From Dethiosulfatibacter sp. (GTDB lineage: Bacteria > Bacillota_A > Clostridia > Tissierellales > Dethiosulfatibacteraceae), in the NCBI GenBank assembly GCA_019084435.1, contig JAHRFV010000299.1, positions 1-12,131 of the forward strand: a DNA stretch of 12,131 nt. Direction: 5' to 3'. The notes under the pieces were generated by a model, which saw only the letters and a program-made list of their open reading frames with translations, made no database searches and was not told where the DNA came from. A program made the translations under genes and the position numbers. This document shows, piece after piece, positions 1 through 7,107 of this stretch (its first letter is position 1; the number at the start of each line of letters is the position of its first letter).

Positions 1-70
1 GAAAATAACTGAAATCTATGAAGGAACTTCAGAAGTTCAAAGAATGGTAATTTCAGCACATATGCTATAG
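1..70 (+). CDS. bcd: Acyl-CoA dehydrogenase (butyryl-CoA dehydrogenase), C-terminal end only
   Basis: An open frame runs in from the left edge and ends at TAG 68-70. Its last 22 residues include IYEGTSEVQRMVIS, the conserved C-terminal helix of short-chain acyl-CoA dehydrogenases, whose EGT(S/A)E(V/I)QR motif lies at the FAD/tetramer interface. Because etfB and etfA follow directly, this is most likely butyryl-CoA dehydrogenase, which reduces crotonyl-CoA to butyryl-CoA with electrons from the EtfAB flavoprotein. The stop codon overlaps the AGGAGG ribosome binding site of etfB (69-74), showing co-transcription. The active-site glutamate and the rest of the protein lie outside the window, so the substrate assignment rests on context. 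Confidence 0.88.
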   Translation, partial: KITEIYEGTSEVQRMVISAHML

Positions 71-82
71 GAGGAATAAACA

Positions 83-868
83 ATGAAAATTGTCGTATGT
101 ATAAAACAAGTACCTGATACAAATGAAGTAAGACTTGACCCGATTACCGGAACACTTATAAGAGATGGCGTTCCAAGTATCATTAATCCTGATGATAAGA
201 GTGGCTTAGAAGCTGCATTAGTTCTAAAAGATAAGCATGGCGCACATGTAACAGTATTGACGATGGGACCTCCTCAAGCTGATCTTGCTCTTAGAGAAGC
301 ATTGGCGATGGGAGCAGATGAAGCTATCCTGCTGACAGACAGAGCCTTTGCAGGTGCTGACACATGGGCTACTTCTTTAACTCTTGCAAAAGCCCTGGAA
401 AAAATGGAATATGATCTGATTGTTACAGGTAGACAAGCGATTGACGGTGATACTGCACAGGTAGGACCTGAGATTGCAGAACATCTGAAAATACCTCACA
501 TCAGTTATGCAAAAGACATTCAAAAGGAAGATGATAGTTTAATTATCAAGAGAATGTTTGAAGAAGGATATCACTTGATAAGAGTTAAAATGCCTTGCCT
601 GATAACAGCATTATCAGAGATGAATTCACCTAGATATATGAACGTGGCTGGTGTGTTTGACGCATATAGAGAAAAAGAAGTGAAAATTTTGAGCATAGCA
701 GATCTGAACATCGACAAGGATGAGATAGGACTCAAGGGTTCTCCTACAAAAGTTAAGAAATCATTTACTAAAGGTGCAAAAACTGCAGGGAAACTTTACA
801 AAGATCTAGATGAAAAAGAAGCTGCGAAAATGATAGTCGAAAAATTGCAAGAGAAGTTTATTATATAA
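83..868 (+). CDS. etfB: Electron transfer flavoprotein subunit beta
   Basis: This 261-aa protein has the usual length and fold signatures of EtfB. The N-terminus MKIVVCIKQVPDTNEVRLDP is typical of the clostridial type, and the family motif TGRQAIDGDTAQVGPEIAEHL lies at about residues 115-135. EtfB pairs with EtfA in the cytoplasm to carry electrons to or from acyl-CoA dehydrogenase. In clostridial Bcd-EtfAB complexes it binds the bifurcating FAD that takes electrons from NADH and splits them between crotonyl-CoA and ferredoxin. The ATG start is fixed by AGGAGG at 69-74, 8 nt upstream, overlapping the bcd stop. Bifurcation is inferred from family resemblance and from the bcd-etfB-etfA order, and is not proved by any single residue here. 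Confidence 0.97.
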   Translation: MKIVVCIKQVPDTNEVRLDPITGTLIRDGVPSIINPDDKSGLEAALVLKDKHGAHVTVLTMGPPQADLALREALAMGADEAILLTDRAFAGADTWATSLTLAKALEKMEYDLIVTGRQAIDGDTAQVGPEIAEHLKIPHISYAKDIQKEDDSLIIKRMFEEGYHLIRVKMPCLITALSEMNSPRYMNVAGVFDAYREKEVKILSIADLNIDKDEIGLKGSPTKVKKSFTKGAKTAGKLYKDLDEKEAAKMIVEKLQEKFII

Positions 869-886
869 CAGATAGGAGGAACTAAA

Positions 887-1900
887 GTGAAAAAAGAAGA
901 TTACAGTGGAGTATTTGTGTTCATAGAACAAAAAGATCAAAAAATCCAAAATGTATCCGTAGAACTTTTAGGAAAAGCCCAGGAACTTGCAAAAGACTTG
1001 GGACAGGAAGTGACAGCTGTGTTGGTTGGTCATGATGTGGAGCATGTTGAAAGACTTGGTCATTACGGAGCAGACAACATATTATATGCAAATCAAAAAG
1101 ATTTGGATGTCTATATGACAGAGCCATATACAAAAGTACTGACTGAAGTGATCAACAGTAAAAAACCGGAAATATTCCTTTTTGGTGCAACTGCAATAGG
1201 AAGAGATTTGGCACCTAGACTGGCGGGAAGAGTATTTACAGGACTGACTGCTGATTGTACATCGTTGGAAATAAACGCAGAGACTAAAGATTTTCTGATG
1301 ACTAGACCTGCTTTTGGTGGAAATATCATGGCTACAATAATATGCCCAGATCACAGACCACAAATGGCTACAGTTAGACCTGGCGTTATGAAGAAAAGTG
1401 AAATTGACACAACAAAAGATATTAAAATAGAATCAATTGACGTTCAAATTAACCAAGAAGACATGACTTATGAAATCTTAGAAGTCGTAAACGAAAAAAC
1501 TGAAAAAATGGATATTCAGGAAGCACATGTTTTGATTTCAGGTGGTAGAGGAGTAGGAAACCCTGACAACTTTGGGAAACTGGATGATTTGGCACATGAG
1601 TTGGGTGGTATCGTATCTTCATCAAGAGCAGCGGTTGATGTTGGTTGGATGCCAAAAGAAGTCCAAGTTGGACAGACTGGAAAAACAGTTAGACCTAACC
1701 TTTATATTGCTTGTGGTATCTCTGGAGCGATACAGCATCTTGCTGGCATGGAAGAATCAGATTTCATAGTTGCTATCAATAAAGATGAGACAGCACCAAT
1801 ATTTGAAACAGCAGATTTAGGTGTAGTAGGGGATCTTAACAAAATCATACCAGCTCTAATTGAAGAGTTAAAAGTTGCAAAAGAGGCAAAAAACCAATAA
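887..1900 (+). CDS. etfA: Electron transfer flavoprotein subunit alpha
   Basis: This 337-aa protein is the EtfA partner of the preceding gene. The N-terminal Rossmann-like half includes TRPAFGGNIMATI (about 139-151). The C-terminal FAD domain starts near residue 213 with VLISGGRGVG and carries SSSRAAVDVGW (244-254), the VGQTGK loop (261-266) and the EtfA signature LYIACGISGAIQHLAGM (272-288) followed by IVAINKD. These are FAD-binding elements of the electron-shuttling domain. It lacks the N-terminal ferredoxin domain present in some longer (about 400 aa) EtfA proteins. The start is GTG at 887, supported by TAGGAGGA at 873-880; no better ATG lies nearby. A 7-bp perfect hairpin spans its stop codon. 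Confidence 0.96.
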   Translation: MKKEDYSGVFVFIEQKDQKIQNVSVELLGKAQELAKDLGQEVTAVLVGHDVEHVERLGHYGADNILYANQKDLDVYMTEPYTKVLTEVINSKKPEIFLFGATAIGRDLAPRLAGRVFTGLTADCTSLEINAETKDFLMTRPAFGGNIMATIICPDHRPQMATVRPGVMKKSEIDTTKDIKIESIDVQINQEDMTYEILEVVNEKTEKMDIQEAHVLISGGRGVGNPDNFGKLDDLAHELGGIVSSSRAAVDVGWMPKEVQVGQTGKTVRPNLYIACGISGAIQHLAGMEESDFIVAINKDETAPIFETADLGVVGDLNKIIPALIEELKVAKEAKNQ

Positions 1901-1909
1901 ACTATTGGT
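1893..1909 (+). other. Small perfect hairpin across the etfA stop codon
   Basis: ACCAATA (1893-1899) and TATTGGT (1903-1909) form a perfect 7-bp stem with a 3-nt loop. The arms and loop include the etfA TAA stop (1898-1900). No T-tract follows, so this is not an intrinsic terminator. It lies 15 nt before the hbd ribosome binding site (CAGGGGG, 1924-1930) and could influence mRNA stability or translational coupling between etfA and hbd. It is AT-rich and may be fortuitous. Confidence 0.35.
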
Positions 1910-1934
1910 GATTAAATAAATCTCAGGGGGTATT

Positions 1935-2777
1935 ATGATGAAGGTATGTGTATTAGGTGCAGGTACTATGGGAGCGGGTATTGCTCAAGTATTTGCTGAA
2001 AACGGACATCAGGTAGTATTGAGAGACATTAAGGAAGAATTTGTACAAAGGGGATATTCTTTCATAGAAAAGAATATCACAAGAAGCGTGCAAAAGGGAA
2101 AACTAACAGAAGAGCAAAAGACAGATATAATGGGTAGGATCATGACAACCATCGATTTGAGCGATGCGGCAGATTGCGATCTGGTAGTGGAAGCGGCTGT
2201 TGAAAGAATGGACATCAAGAAAGAAATTTTTTCGGACTTGGACAGAATTTGCAAAGCAGAGACAATATTAGCCTCGAACACCTCGTCACTATCCATCACT
2301 GAAATAGGATCCGCTACTAAAAGACCTGAACAAGTAATTGGAATGCATTTTTTCAACCCTGCACCGATTATGAAGCTGGTGGAAATCATCAAAGGAATTG
2401 CTACTTCAGAAGAGACATTCAATAAAGTCGCAGAAATCACAAAAGCAATCGGAAAAGATGGCGTAGCAGTAGAAGAAGCACCTGGATTTGTTGTCAATAG
2501 GATACTGGTTCCGATGATCAATGAAGCTGTCGGTATATTGGCAGACGGAATAGCCAGTGCAGAAGATATTGACCAAGCTATGAAACTAGGCGCCAATCAC
2601 CCTATAGGACCTTTGGCTCTTGGTGACTTGATAGGTTTGGATGTTTGCTACTTCATCATGGAGATACTTTACAACGAGTACGGCGATTCCAAGTACAGAG
2701 CACATCCATTGCTTAGAAAAATGGTCAGAGGAAACAAGCTAGGAAGAAAGACCGGTGAAGGATTCTACAAATATTAA
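1935..2777 (+). CDS. hbd: 3-hydroxybutyryl-CoA dehydrogenase
   Basis: This 280-aa NAD(P)-dependent dehydrogenase interconverts acetoacetyl-CoA and 3-hydroxybutyryl-CoA in the cytoplasmic butyrate pathway. The N-terminal Rossmann domain opens with [14 protein letters not shown] (GxGxxG at 8-13). Catalytic elements visible are Ser117 in ASNTSSL, His138 in GMHFFNP, Glu150 and Asn188 in GFVVNR. The C-terminal dimerisation domain ends with the family motif [11 protein letters not shown]. Two tandem ATGs (1935 and 1938) are both compatible with CAGGGGG at 1924-1930; the second gives the more usual MKVCVLGAG terminus. Its distance of 34 bp from etfA and the terminator behind it make it the last gene of the operon. 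The usual crt, if present, would be upstream of the window or elsewhere. Confidence 0.96.
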   Translation: MMKVCVLGAGTMGAGIAQVFAENGHQVVLRDIKEEFVQRGYSFIEKNITRSVQKGKLTEEQKTDIMGRIMTTIDLSDAADCDLVVEAAVERMDIKKEIFSDLDRICKAETILASNTSSLSITEIGSATKRPEQVIGMHFFNPAPIMKLVEIIKGIATSEETFNKVAEITKAIGKDGVAVEEAPGFVVNRILVPMINEAVGILADGIASAEDIDQAMKLGANHPIGPLALGDLIGLDVCYFIMEILYNEYGDSKYRAHPLLRKMVRGNKLGRKTGEGFYKY

Positions 2778-2790
2778 CAGAAAAATGGTG

Positions 2791-2825
2791 AAAAGCAAAG
2801 ATGCAAGTTGTCTTTGCTTTTTTTA
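2791..2825 (+). terminator. Rho-independent terminator of the bcd-etfBA-hbd operon
   Basis: AAAAGCAAAGA (2791-2801) pairs perfectly with TCTTTGCTTTT (2811-2821). This 11-bp stem with a 9-nt loop is followed at once by a T-rich tail. It begins 13 nt after the hbd stop and separates this operon from the next promoter. Confidence 0.92.
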
Positions 2826-2841
2826 TATATCAGATACTGTT

Positions 2842-2869
2842 TTGCATATCTAGCATAATATAGTATAAT
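2842..2869 (+). promoter_or_regulatory. Probable sigma-A promoter for the Nudix-alr-DUF1294-rlmD operon
   Basis: A perfect TATAAT -10 box (2864-2869) is preceded with 16-bp spacing by TTGCAT (2842-2847), a moderate -35 match. It lies between the hbd terminator and the Nudix start codon (2911), which gives a leader of about 35 nt. The region is very AT-rich, so chance matches are possible, but its position is right. Confidence 0.6.
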
Positions 2870-2910
2870 ATTATTCTATTGATGAATACATTATCATTGG
2901 GAGGTTTAAC

Positions 2911-3537
2911 ATGGATATAGACAGAATCAAAGAAATATTTAAAAACCGAAAATCAAAGCCACTAGAGATTAAGCAATACTATTCTGTTTTATTACCTTTG
3001 ATATATATAGATGATGAGATACATATATTGTATGAAGTTAGATCACAATACATGAAAACACAACCCGGTGAGATTTCGTTTCCTGGTGGCAAGGTAGAGG
3101 TTTGTGAAGATTTCAGGGAAGCAGCTATCAGAGAAACCTATGAGGAAATCGGAATAGATATCAAGGATATAGAGGTTATCGGAGAACTGGATTACGTGAC
3201 GCGAGAAAATAACTTCATTCTATATCCCTACATCGGCATATTGCATACAGATATCAATTCTCTTAAAATCAATGAAGATGAAGTGGAAAAGATATTTACA
3301 GTACCAATAAAATTCTTCATCGAAACTGAGCCTGAAGAGTATAATATCTCGTTTTCAATGGACATAGATGATGGTTTTCCTTTTGATAAAATACCAAATG
3401 GTCAAAATTATAATTGGCGGAAGATTGGTCATCCGGTTCTTTTTTACGATTACAATGGATATATCATTTGGGGAATGACAGCGAAAATGACGGAGAACTT
3501 TATCAAACGTATCAAAAAAGGTGAAAAAAATGTATGA
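2911..3537 (+). CDS. Nudix hydrolase, CoA pyrophosphatase (NudL/YeaB) type
   Basis: This 208-aa protein contains a Nudix box at residues 60-82 that fits Gx5Ex7REUxEExGU: Gly60, Glu66, then RETYEEIGI, with Thr in the usual hydrophobic slot. Just before it, LYEVRSQYMKTQPGEISFPG (40-59) matches the extra motif of the CoA-pyrophosphatase subfamily (pattern LxxRSxxLxxHxGxVxFPGG). Such enzymes cleave CoA or acyl-CoA to 4'-phosphopantetheine species and 3',5'-ADP using Mg or Mn. In a CoA-ester-based metabolism this could be turnover or housekeeping of CoA. The His normally in the CoA motif is Gln51 here. The ATG is supported by GGGAGG at 2899-2904. The 3' end overlaps alr by 8 bp, so translation of the two is probably coupled. 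The subfamily is fairly sure; the substrate is inferred. Confidence 0.87.
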   Translation: MDIDRIKEIFKNRKSKPLEIKQYYSVLLPLIYIDDEIHILYEVRSQYMKTQPGEISFPGGKVEVCEDFREAAIRETYEEIGIDIKDIEVIGELDYVTRENNFILYPYIGILHTDINSLKINEDEVEKIFTVPIKFFIETEPEEYNISFSMDIDDGFPFDKIPNGQNYNWRKIGHPVLFYDYNGYIIWGMTAKMTENFIKRIKKGEKNV

Positions 3538-4696
3538 AGCGCATAGACCCGCTTGGGTGGAAGTCAACGTTGATCATATGGTCCACAATATACAAGAAGT
3601 TAAGAGAGTCATCAGACCGGGAACCCGGATTTGTGCTGTAATAAAAGCAGACGGCTATAAGCTGGGTGTTATTAAAGCTGCGGAGATTTATATGGCCTAT
3701 GGGGCTGATATGCTTTCTGTGGCTATGTTAGATGAGGCTTTGGAGATAAGAAAACATTTCAAGAACTATGAGATTCTAGTTTTGGGATACACGCCGATAG
3801 AAATGTATGATCAAGCTGTTGAAAATGATATCATACTGACCATTTACGATATGAACCACGGAATATTATTGAATAAAGTGGCGGAAAAGCTTGGAAAGAA
3901 TGTTAAAGTACATATAAAACTGGAGACAGGTATGAACAGACTTGGATTCTTGCCCGTTGATGCGAGCATCAAGGAAATCGCAACATTGTATCAATTACCT
4001 AATCTCATACTGGAAGGAATCTTCACACACTTGGCAAGAGCAGACGAAACAGATAAAACGTGGGCTTATAAACAAAAGGGGATTTTCGATGATTTCTATG
4101 AAAAGCTGACAGATATTGGTGTGAAAATACCCGTAAGACATTTGTCAAACAGTGCAGCGATAATAGATTTACCGGATTTCAATTATGAGATGGTCAGACC
4201 GGGCATTATGCTTACCGGTTTATATCCGTCAGATGAAGTCAACAAGAACAATGTCAGCCTGAAGCTGGCTTTTAAGCTGAAAGCTAATCTAGCCTTTGTT
4301 AAACCAATCAAAAAAGGTGATGGCGTCAGCTATGGACATCGATTTGTTTCAGATAGGGATATGACTGTTGGCACTCTCCCAATCGGTTACGCGGATGGAT
4401 TCACCCGAATGTTGTCCGACAAGATGGTTGTATCTGTAAAAGGTATCAGTTGCAAAATTTTAGGAAGAATCTGCATGGATCAGTGCGTTATTGATTTGTC
4501 TGAGGTATCGGATTCGGCCATAGGAGATGAAGTCATCCTGTATGGAGATGGGTCTGAGAATGCTAGAACCCCTGATCAGGTTGCGAAAATGATTGGTACA
4601 ATCAATTATGAAATCATTACCATGCTTGACCGAAGACTTCCTAGAGTTTATCTAACTAATGGAGAAATTACGGAAATCAAAAACTATCTAGTCTAA
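3530..4696 (+). CDS. alr: Alanine racemase
   Basis: This PLP-dependent fold-type III racemase supplies D-alanine for peptidoglycan. The protein is 388 aa from the ATG at 3530. The PLP lysine is Lys39 in AVIKADGYKLG, in the standard place. The second catalytic residue, Tyr, is in GVSYGHRF at the start of the C-terminal beta domain. Other family motifs are HIKLETGMNRLGF, FTHLARAD, RPGIMLTGLYP, LPIGYADGF and GRICMDQ. An in-frame GTG at 3521 would add MKK, but AAGGTG at 3518-3523 is well placed to serve as the ribosome binding site for 3530, so that ATG is preferred. It overlaps the Nudix stop by 8 bp. Related amino-acid racemases share the fold, but the motifs favour alanine. Confidence 0.95.
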   Translation: MYEAHRPAWVEVNVDHMVHNIQEVKRVIRPGTRICAVIKADGYKLGVIKAAEIYMAYGADMLSVAMLDEALEIRKHFKNYEILVLGYTPIEMYDQAVENDIILTIYDMNHGILLNKVAEKLGKNVKVHIKLETGMNRLGFLPVDASIKEIATLYQLPNLILEGIFTHLARADETDKTWAYKQKGIFDDFYEKLTDIGVKIPVRHLSNSAAIIDLPDFNYEMVRPGIMLTGLYPSDEVNKNNVSLKLAFKLKANLAFVKPIKKGDGVSYGHRFVSDRDMTVGTLPIGYADGFTRMLSDKMVVSVKGISCKILGRICMDQCVIDLSEVSDSAIGDEVILYGDGSENARTPDQVAKMIGTINYEIITMLDRRLPRVYLTNGEITEIKNYLV

Positions 4697-4763
4697 AGGT
4701 TGACGGACTATTGTACATATCTAAGGACAAAGGCAGAAATGTTGCCATAAGCGAGGAATCGAC

Positions 4764-5039
4764 ATGAAGAATTATTTGATTAATTATTACCTTTTTATCA
4801 ATGCTTTCACATTGATTGTATCAGGTATTGATAAGATGAAAGCCAGGTATGCGAAATGGCGAATTAAAGAAAGCACATTATATTTGCTTTCTTTTTTAGG
4901 TGGCGCTATTGGCATGGGTGTTTCAATGATGTTATTCAGACATAAAACTCAAAAGACAAAATTCAAAATGATAATCGCGTTGGCTTTCGCAATGCATGTG
5001 TTCATCTTAGGTTTGATTATATATAAGGATTTACTATAA
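4764..5039 (+). CDS. Small DUF1294 family membrane protein
   Basis: This 91-aa protein has three predicted membrane helices (about 3-21, 38-58 and 68-88) and the DUF1294 pattern: Asp-Lys after helix 1 (SGIDKMKA), a basic Arg-Ile-x-Glu stretch (WRIKEST), GG in helix 2 (FLGGAIG) and FRHKTQKTKF in the following loop. The loop is strongly basic. No molecular function is established for the family. GAGGA at 4753-4757 supports the ATG. It stands 67 bp after alr and 20 bp before rlmD, so it is likely part of the same operon, but nothing in its sequence links it to either neighbour's activity. Confidence 0.87.
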   Translation: MKNYLINYYLFINAFTLIVSGIDKMKARYAKWRIKESTLYLLSFLGGAIGMGVSMMLFRHKTQKTKFKMIIALAFAMHVFILGLIIYKDLL

Positions 5040-5059
5040 ATAAAAAGTGAGTGATTCGA

Positions 5060-6421
5060 ATGAAAAAAGGGGATTTAATTCATATAACAATTGACGAGTA
5101 CGATTTTCCTAATAAAGGCATAGGAAAAGTCGAGGACCAGAAGATAATCGTTAAGAATGTTTTGCCAGGCCAACTGGTGGAAGTAAGGATATCCAAAATC
5201 CGAAAAAGCAAGATAGAAGCTAATTTAGTTTCGGTGCTACAGAAAGCGGCATACGAAGTCGATCCGGTATGCAATCACTTTGGACAATGCGGTGGGTGTC
5301 TGTTGCAAACCATGCCTTATGCTATGCAGCTTTCCTACAAAGAAAAGTATGTCAAGGGCATTCTGGATCGTGTTTCAGGAGAAAGTTTTGAGTTCCAGCC
5401 TATCATATCTAGTCCGGAATCATTAGAATATAGAAATAAGATGGAATTCTCATTTGGTGATGAGTTCTTTGAAGGACCACTCTCACTTGGACTTCATGAA
5501 AGAGGCAAATTCTATGAAATAGTCACTGTTGACACCTGTAAATTGGTCGACAAAGATTTTACACTTATATTGGAAACAGTCCTTGATTATTTTCAGAGAA
5601 ACGGAACACCATTCTACCACAAAGGAAAGCATGAAGGTTATTTGAGACACCTTGTGGTCAGAAAAGCCAAACTAACAGGGGAAATATTGATTAATCTAGT
5701 GACTTCATCCCAAGGAGAACTTATTGCCAAAGAGTTCACGTCAATCCTTATGAGTCTGTCTTTGACAGGCGACATAAAAGGAATACTGCATACCATCAAT
5801 GATTCCAAATCCGACACAGTACAAAGTGATGAAACTAGGATTCTACATGGAACTGAACATATGACTGAGAAACTGTTGGGTCTTAGCTTTGACATATCTC
5901 CATTCTCGTTTTTTCAAACAAACACTTTGGGAGCTGAAAAGCTATATGATGTGGTTAGGCATTATATCGGGAACACCAAGGATAAGGTTATTTTCGATCT
6001 ATATACCGGTACCGGCACCATTGCTCAGATCATTTCACCAGTAGCTAAGAAAGTCATTGGTGTGGAAATTGTAGAAGAGGCAGTCATAAAAGCAAAAGAG
6101 AATGCATCACTCAATGGCATCACCAATTGCGAGTTCATTGTCGGTGATGTGCTGAAGGTTATGGATGACCTGGAAGAAAAACCGGATATCATCATTCTTG
6201 ATCCACCACGCAGCGGAATCCATCCAAAGGCAATCAATAAAATAATAAACTTTAAGCCAGATACCTTTATTTACATATCATGCAATCCAAAGGCCATGCT
6301 AGTGGATTTGCCAGTGTTTATAGAAGCTGGTTATGAATTAAAAAAAGCAGTAGCTGTTGATATGTTTCCCATGACTGGTCACGTTGAGACGGTAGTTTTG
6401 ATGTCAAGGGTTAACAAGTAA
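5060..6421 (+). CDS. rlmD: 23S rRNA (uracil-5-)-methyltransferase, RlmD/TrmA family
   Basis: This SAM-dependent enzyme methylates C5 of a uridine in 23S rRNA (U1939 and/or U747 in the bacterial RlmD/RlmCD group). From the ATG at 5060 it has 453 aa. A TRAM RNA-binding domain covers about residues 1-60. Cys71, Cys77, Cys80 and Cys160 (CNHFGQCGGC and VDTC) are the expected [4Fe-4S] ligands. The methyltransferase domain shows FFQTNTLGAEKLY (284-296), the SAM loop DLYTGTGT (313-320), DPPRSGIHP (381-389), catalytic Cys408 in YISCNP and Glu443 in the closing GHVETVVLM. An in-frame GTG at 5051 would add three residues but has a poorer ribosome binding site. All key residues are present. Whether it modifies one or two positions cannot be read from the sequence. 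Confidence 0.93.
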   Translation: MKKGDLIHITIDEYDFPNKGIGKVEDQKIIVKNVLPGQLVEVRISKIRKSKIEANLVSVLQKAAYEVDPVCNHFGQCGGCLLQTMPYAMQLSYKEKYVKGILDRVSGESFEFQPIISSPESLEYRNKMEFSFGDEFFEGPLSLGLHERGKFYEIVTVDTCKLVDKDFTLILETVLDYFQRNGTPFYHKGKHEGYLRHLVVRKAKLTGEILINLVTSSQGELIAKEFTSILMSLSLTGDIKGILHTINDSKSDTVQSDETRILHGTEHMTEKLLGLSFDISPFSFFQTNTLGAEKLYDVVRHYIGNTKDKVIFDLYTGTGTIAQIISPVAKKVIGVEIVEEAVIKAKENASLNGITNCEFIVGDVLKVMDDLEEKPDIIILDPPRSGIHPKAINKIINFKPDTFIYISCNPKAMLVDLPVFIEAGYELKKAVAVDMFPMTGHVETVVLMSRVNK

Positions 6422-6430
6422 GTGTAGTAA

Positions 6431-6452
6431 GAAGCCTGTAAATAAAGGCTTT
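6431..6452 (+). terminator. Weak candidate terminator after rlmD
   Basis: AAGCCT (6432-6437) and AGGCTT (6446-6451) form a 6-bp stem, extendable by one G-T pair, with an 8-nt loop, 10 nt after the rlmD stop. Only a short TT follows rather than a T-tract, so efficient intrinsic termination is doubtful. Confidence 0.35.
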
Positions 6453-6483
6453 CCGGGGTTTGAGCGCAAAAATCGGTTGAGCA

Positions 6484-6533
6484 AAAATCATGAAAATATC
6501 TGTTCGTGGGAACAAGTCCAAAGGCATGATTTT
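6484..6533. repeat. Nested inverted repeat (stem within a stem)
   Basis: The outer arms AAAATCATG (6484-6492) and CATGATTTT (6525-6533) are perfect 9-bp complements. Inside them TGTTC (6501-6505) and GAACA (6510-6514) form a second perfect stem with a GTGG loop. The two stems are separated by 8- and 10-nt internal loops. No gene covers it. It lies immediately left of the iterated 14-bp motif (6547-6619) and may belong to the same mobile-element remnant. Confidence 0.5.
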
Positions 6534-6546
6534 GAACGTGACAGAG

Positions 6547-6619
6547 CGATTTAGATAACATGCGTTTGCGTGTGGTCGATTTAGATAACAAGGGCAGGCA
6601 GTGGTCTATTTAGATGTTA
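6547..6619. repeat. Three tandemly spaced copies of a 14-bp motif; possible IS21-family end remnant
   Basis: CGATTTAGATAACA occurs identically at 6547-6560 and 6577-6590, exactly 30 bp apart. A degraded third copy (CTATTTAGATGTTA, 6606-6619) follows 29 bp later. The second and third copies also share the preceding GTGGTC (6572-6577 and 6601-6606). Several short repeats at regular, roughly helical-turn spacing, finishing in CA, are what IS21-family (IstA/IstB) transposons carry at their ends as transposase-binding sites. No transposase gene and no opposite end are present in the window, so this would be a solitary end. The repeats are plain in the sequence; the IS21 assignment is inference. 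Confidence 0.45.
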
Positions 6620-6782
6620 TTATGAAAATCTAAGGTTGTTTGGTCAGGTTGGATATAAATTTAAAGGTACATCCTTGAAATGGTTAATTAGAGTGTGCTT
6701 TAGAATTTAATTATTATGCTAACACACAATTGAATAGTTGAGTTTTCAAACTGCCAATTCGAGATTGGAATTTTGTGCGTTT

Positions 6783-6813
6783 TGACGCATTAGGGACGGT
6801 TTATTTTGCGTCA
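6783..6813. repeat. REP-like palindromic unit, copy 1
   Basis: TGACGCA (6783-6789) and TGCGTCA (6807-6813) form a perfect 7-bp stem around a 17-nt loop containing AGGGACGGTTT. TGCGT at 6776-6780 can instead pair with ACGCA 6785-6789, giving an alternative hairpin. GACGCATTAGGGACGGTTT (6784-6802) recurs in inverted orientation at 7082-7100. The AGGGACGGTT core and the short palindrome recall REP-like elements mobilised by Y1 (RAYT/IS200-type) transposases in Firmicutes; that link is from memory and inference. Confidence 0.45.
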
Positions 6814-7066
6814 TAATTATGTAGATTATAGTAAACTAAGTCTTAGCCAAAGCCTATAACAAATCTATTGCTAAACAGTTTCATATCATGTATGCTGCAG
6901 TTTAAAAAAATCTAAGGTCCATTTCTGCCAATATCTAACAAAACCCAAAATGAAAACCGATTGTTTGTGCTGAATAGAGTACATGGACACTGTGCATTTG
7001 TTAAAAAAGTGTACTGAAAAAATAAAGAGTTTAAAGGTCAGGAAGGAAAAGGCTTAAAAACTCAAG

Positions 7067-7100
7067 GGGAATGGCGACTAAAAGCCGTTCCTGATGCGTC
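7067..7100. repeat. REP-like unit, copy 2 (inverted relative to copy 1)
   Basis: Read on the minus strand, 7100-7082 is GACGCATCAGGAACGGCTT. This matches 16 of 19 bases of 6784-6802, and all three differences are transitions. This copy has its own stem: 7067-7075 pairs with 7084-7092 (9 bp, two G-T pairs) around the loop GACTAAAA. With copy 1 it bounds about 317 bp of gene-free DNA. It ends only 8 bp before the -35 box of the tetR promoter, so it might also act as a boundary or terminator-like structure there, although there is no T-tract on the + strand. Confidence 0.45.
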
Positions 7101-7107
7101 CTAAAAC

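Larger units (their letters stand above)
6422..7107. other. Gene-free intergenic stretch between rlmD and the tetR promoter
   Basis: I find no ORF on either strand that has both a ribosome binding site and a recognisable product. Apart from the hairpins and repeats listed separately, it contains the 5-bp stem CCAAT/ATTGG (6754-6768) and a 12-bp direct repeat AAAATCTAAGGT at 6625-6636 and 6907-6918 (282 bp apart). The composition is AT-rich with many stop codons in all frames. It is best read as accumulated mobile-element debris. Confidence 0.6.

Noticed and set aside
2009..2596. Long minus-strand ORF of 195 codons opposite hbd
   Set aside because: It is the antisense shadow of hbd, with low-complexity Ser/Ile-rich sequence, no ribosome binding site and no family motif.
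4697..4763. Promoter or terminator between alr and the DUF1294 gene
   Set aside because: TTGACG at 4700-4705 has no acceptable -10 box at 16-18 bp, and GGCA/TGCC (around 4731-4746) is only a 4-bp stem.
6379..6591. Minus-strand ORF of 70 codons over the rlmD end and the motif array
   Set aside because: It overlaps the rlmD 3' end and the repeat structures, has no clear ribosome binding site, and its sequence looks like translated repeat DNA.
6547..6619. CRISPR array
   Set aside because: There are only three short repeats (14 bp, the third degraded) with spacers of 15-16 bp, and no cas genes.
6978..7015. Inverted repeat AGTACA ... TGTACT
   Set aside because: It has 6-bp arms with a 26-nt loop in AT-rich DNA, which is expected by chance.
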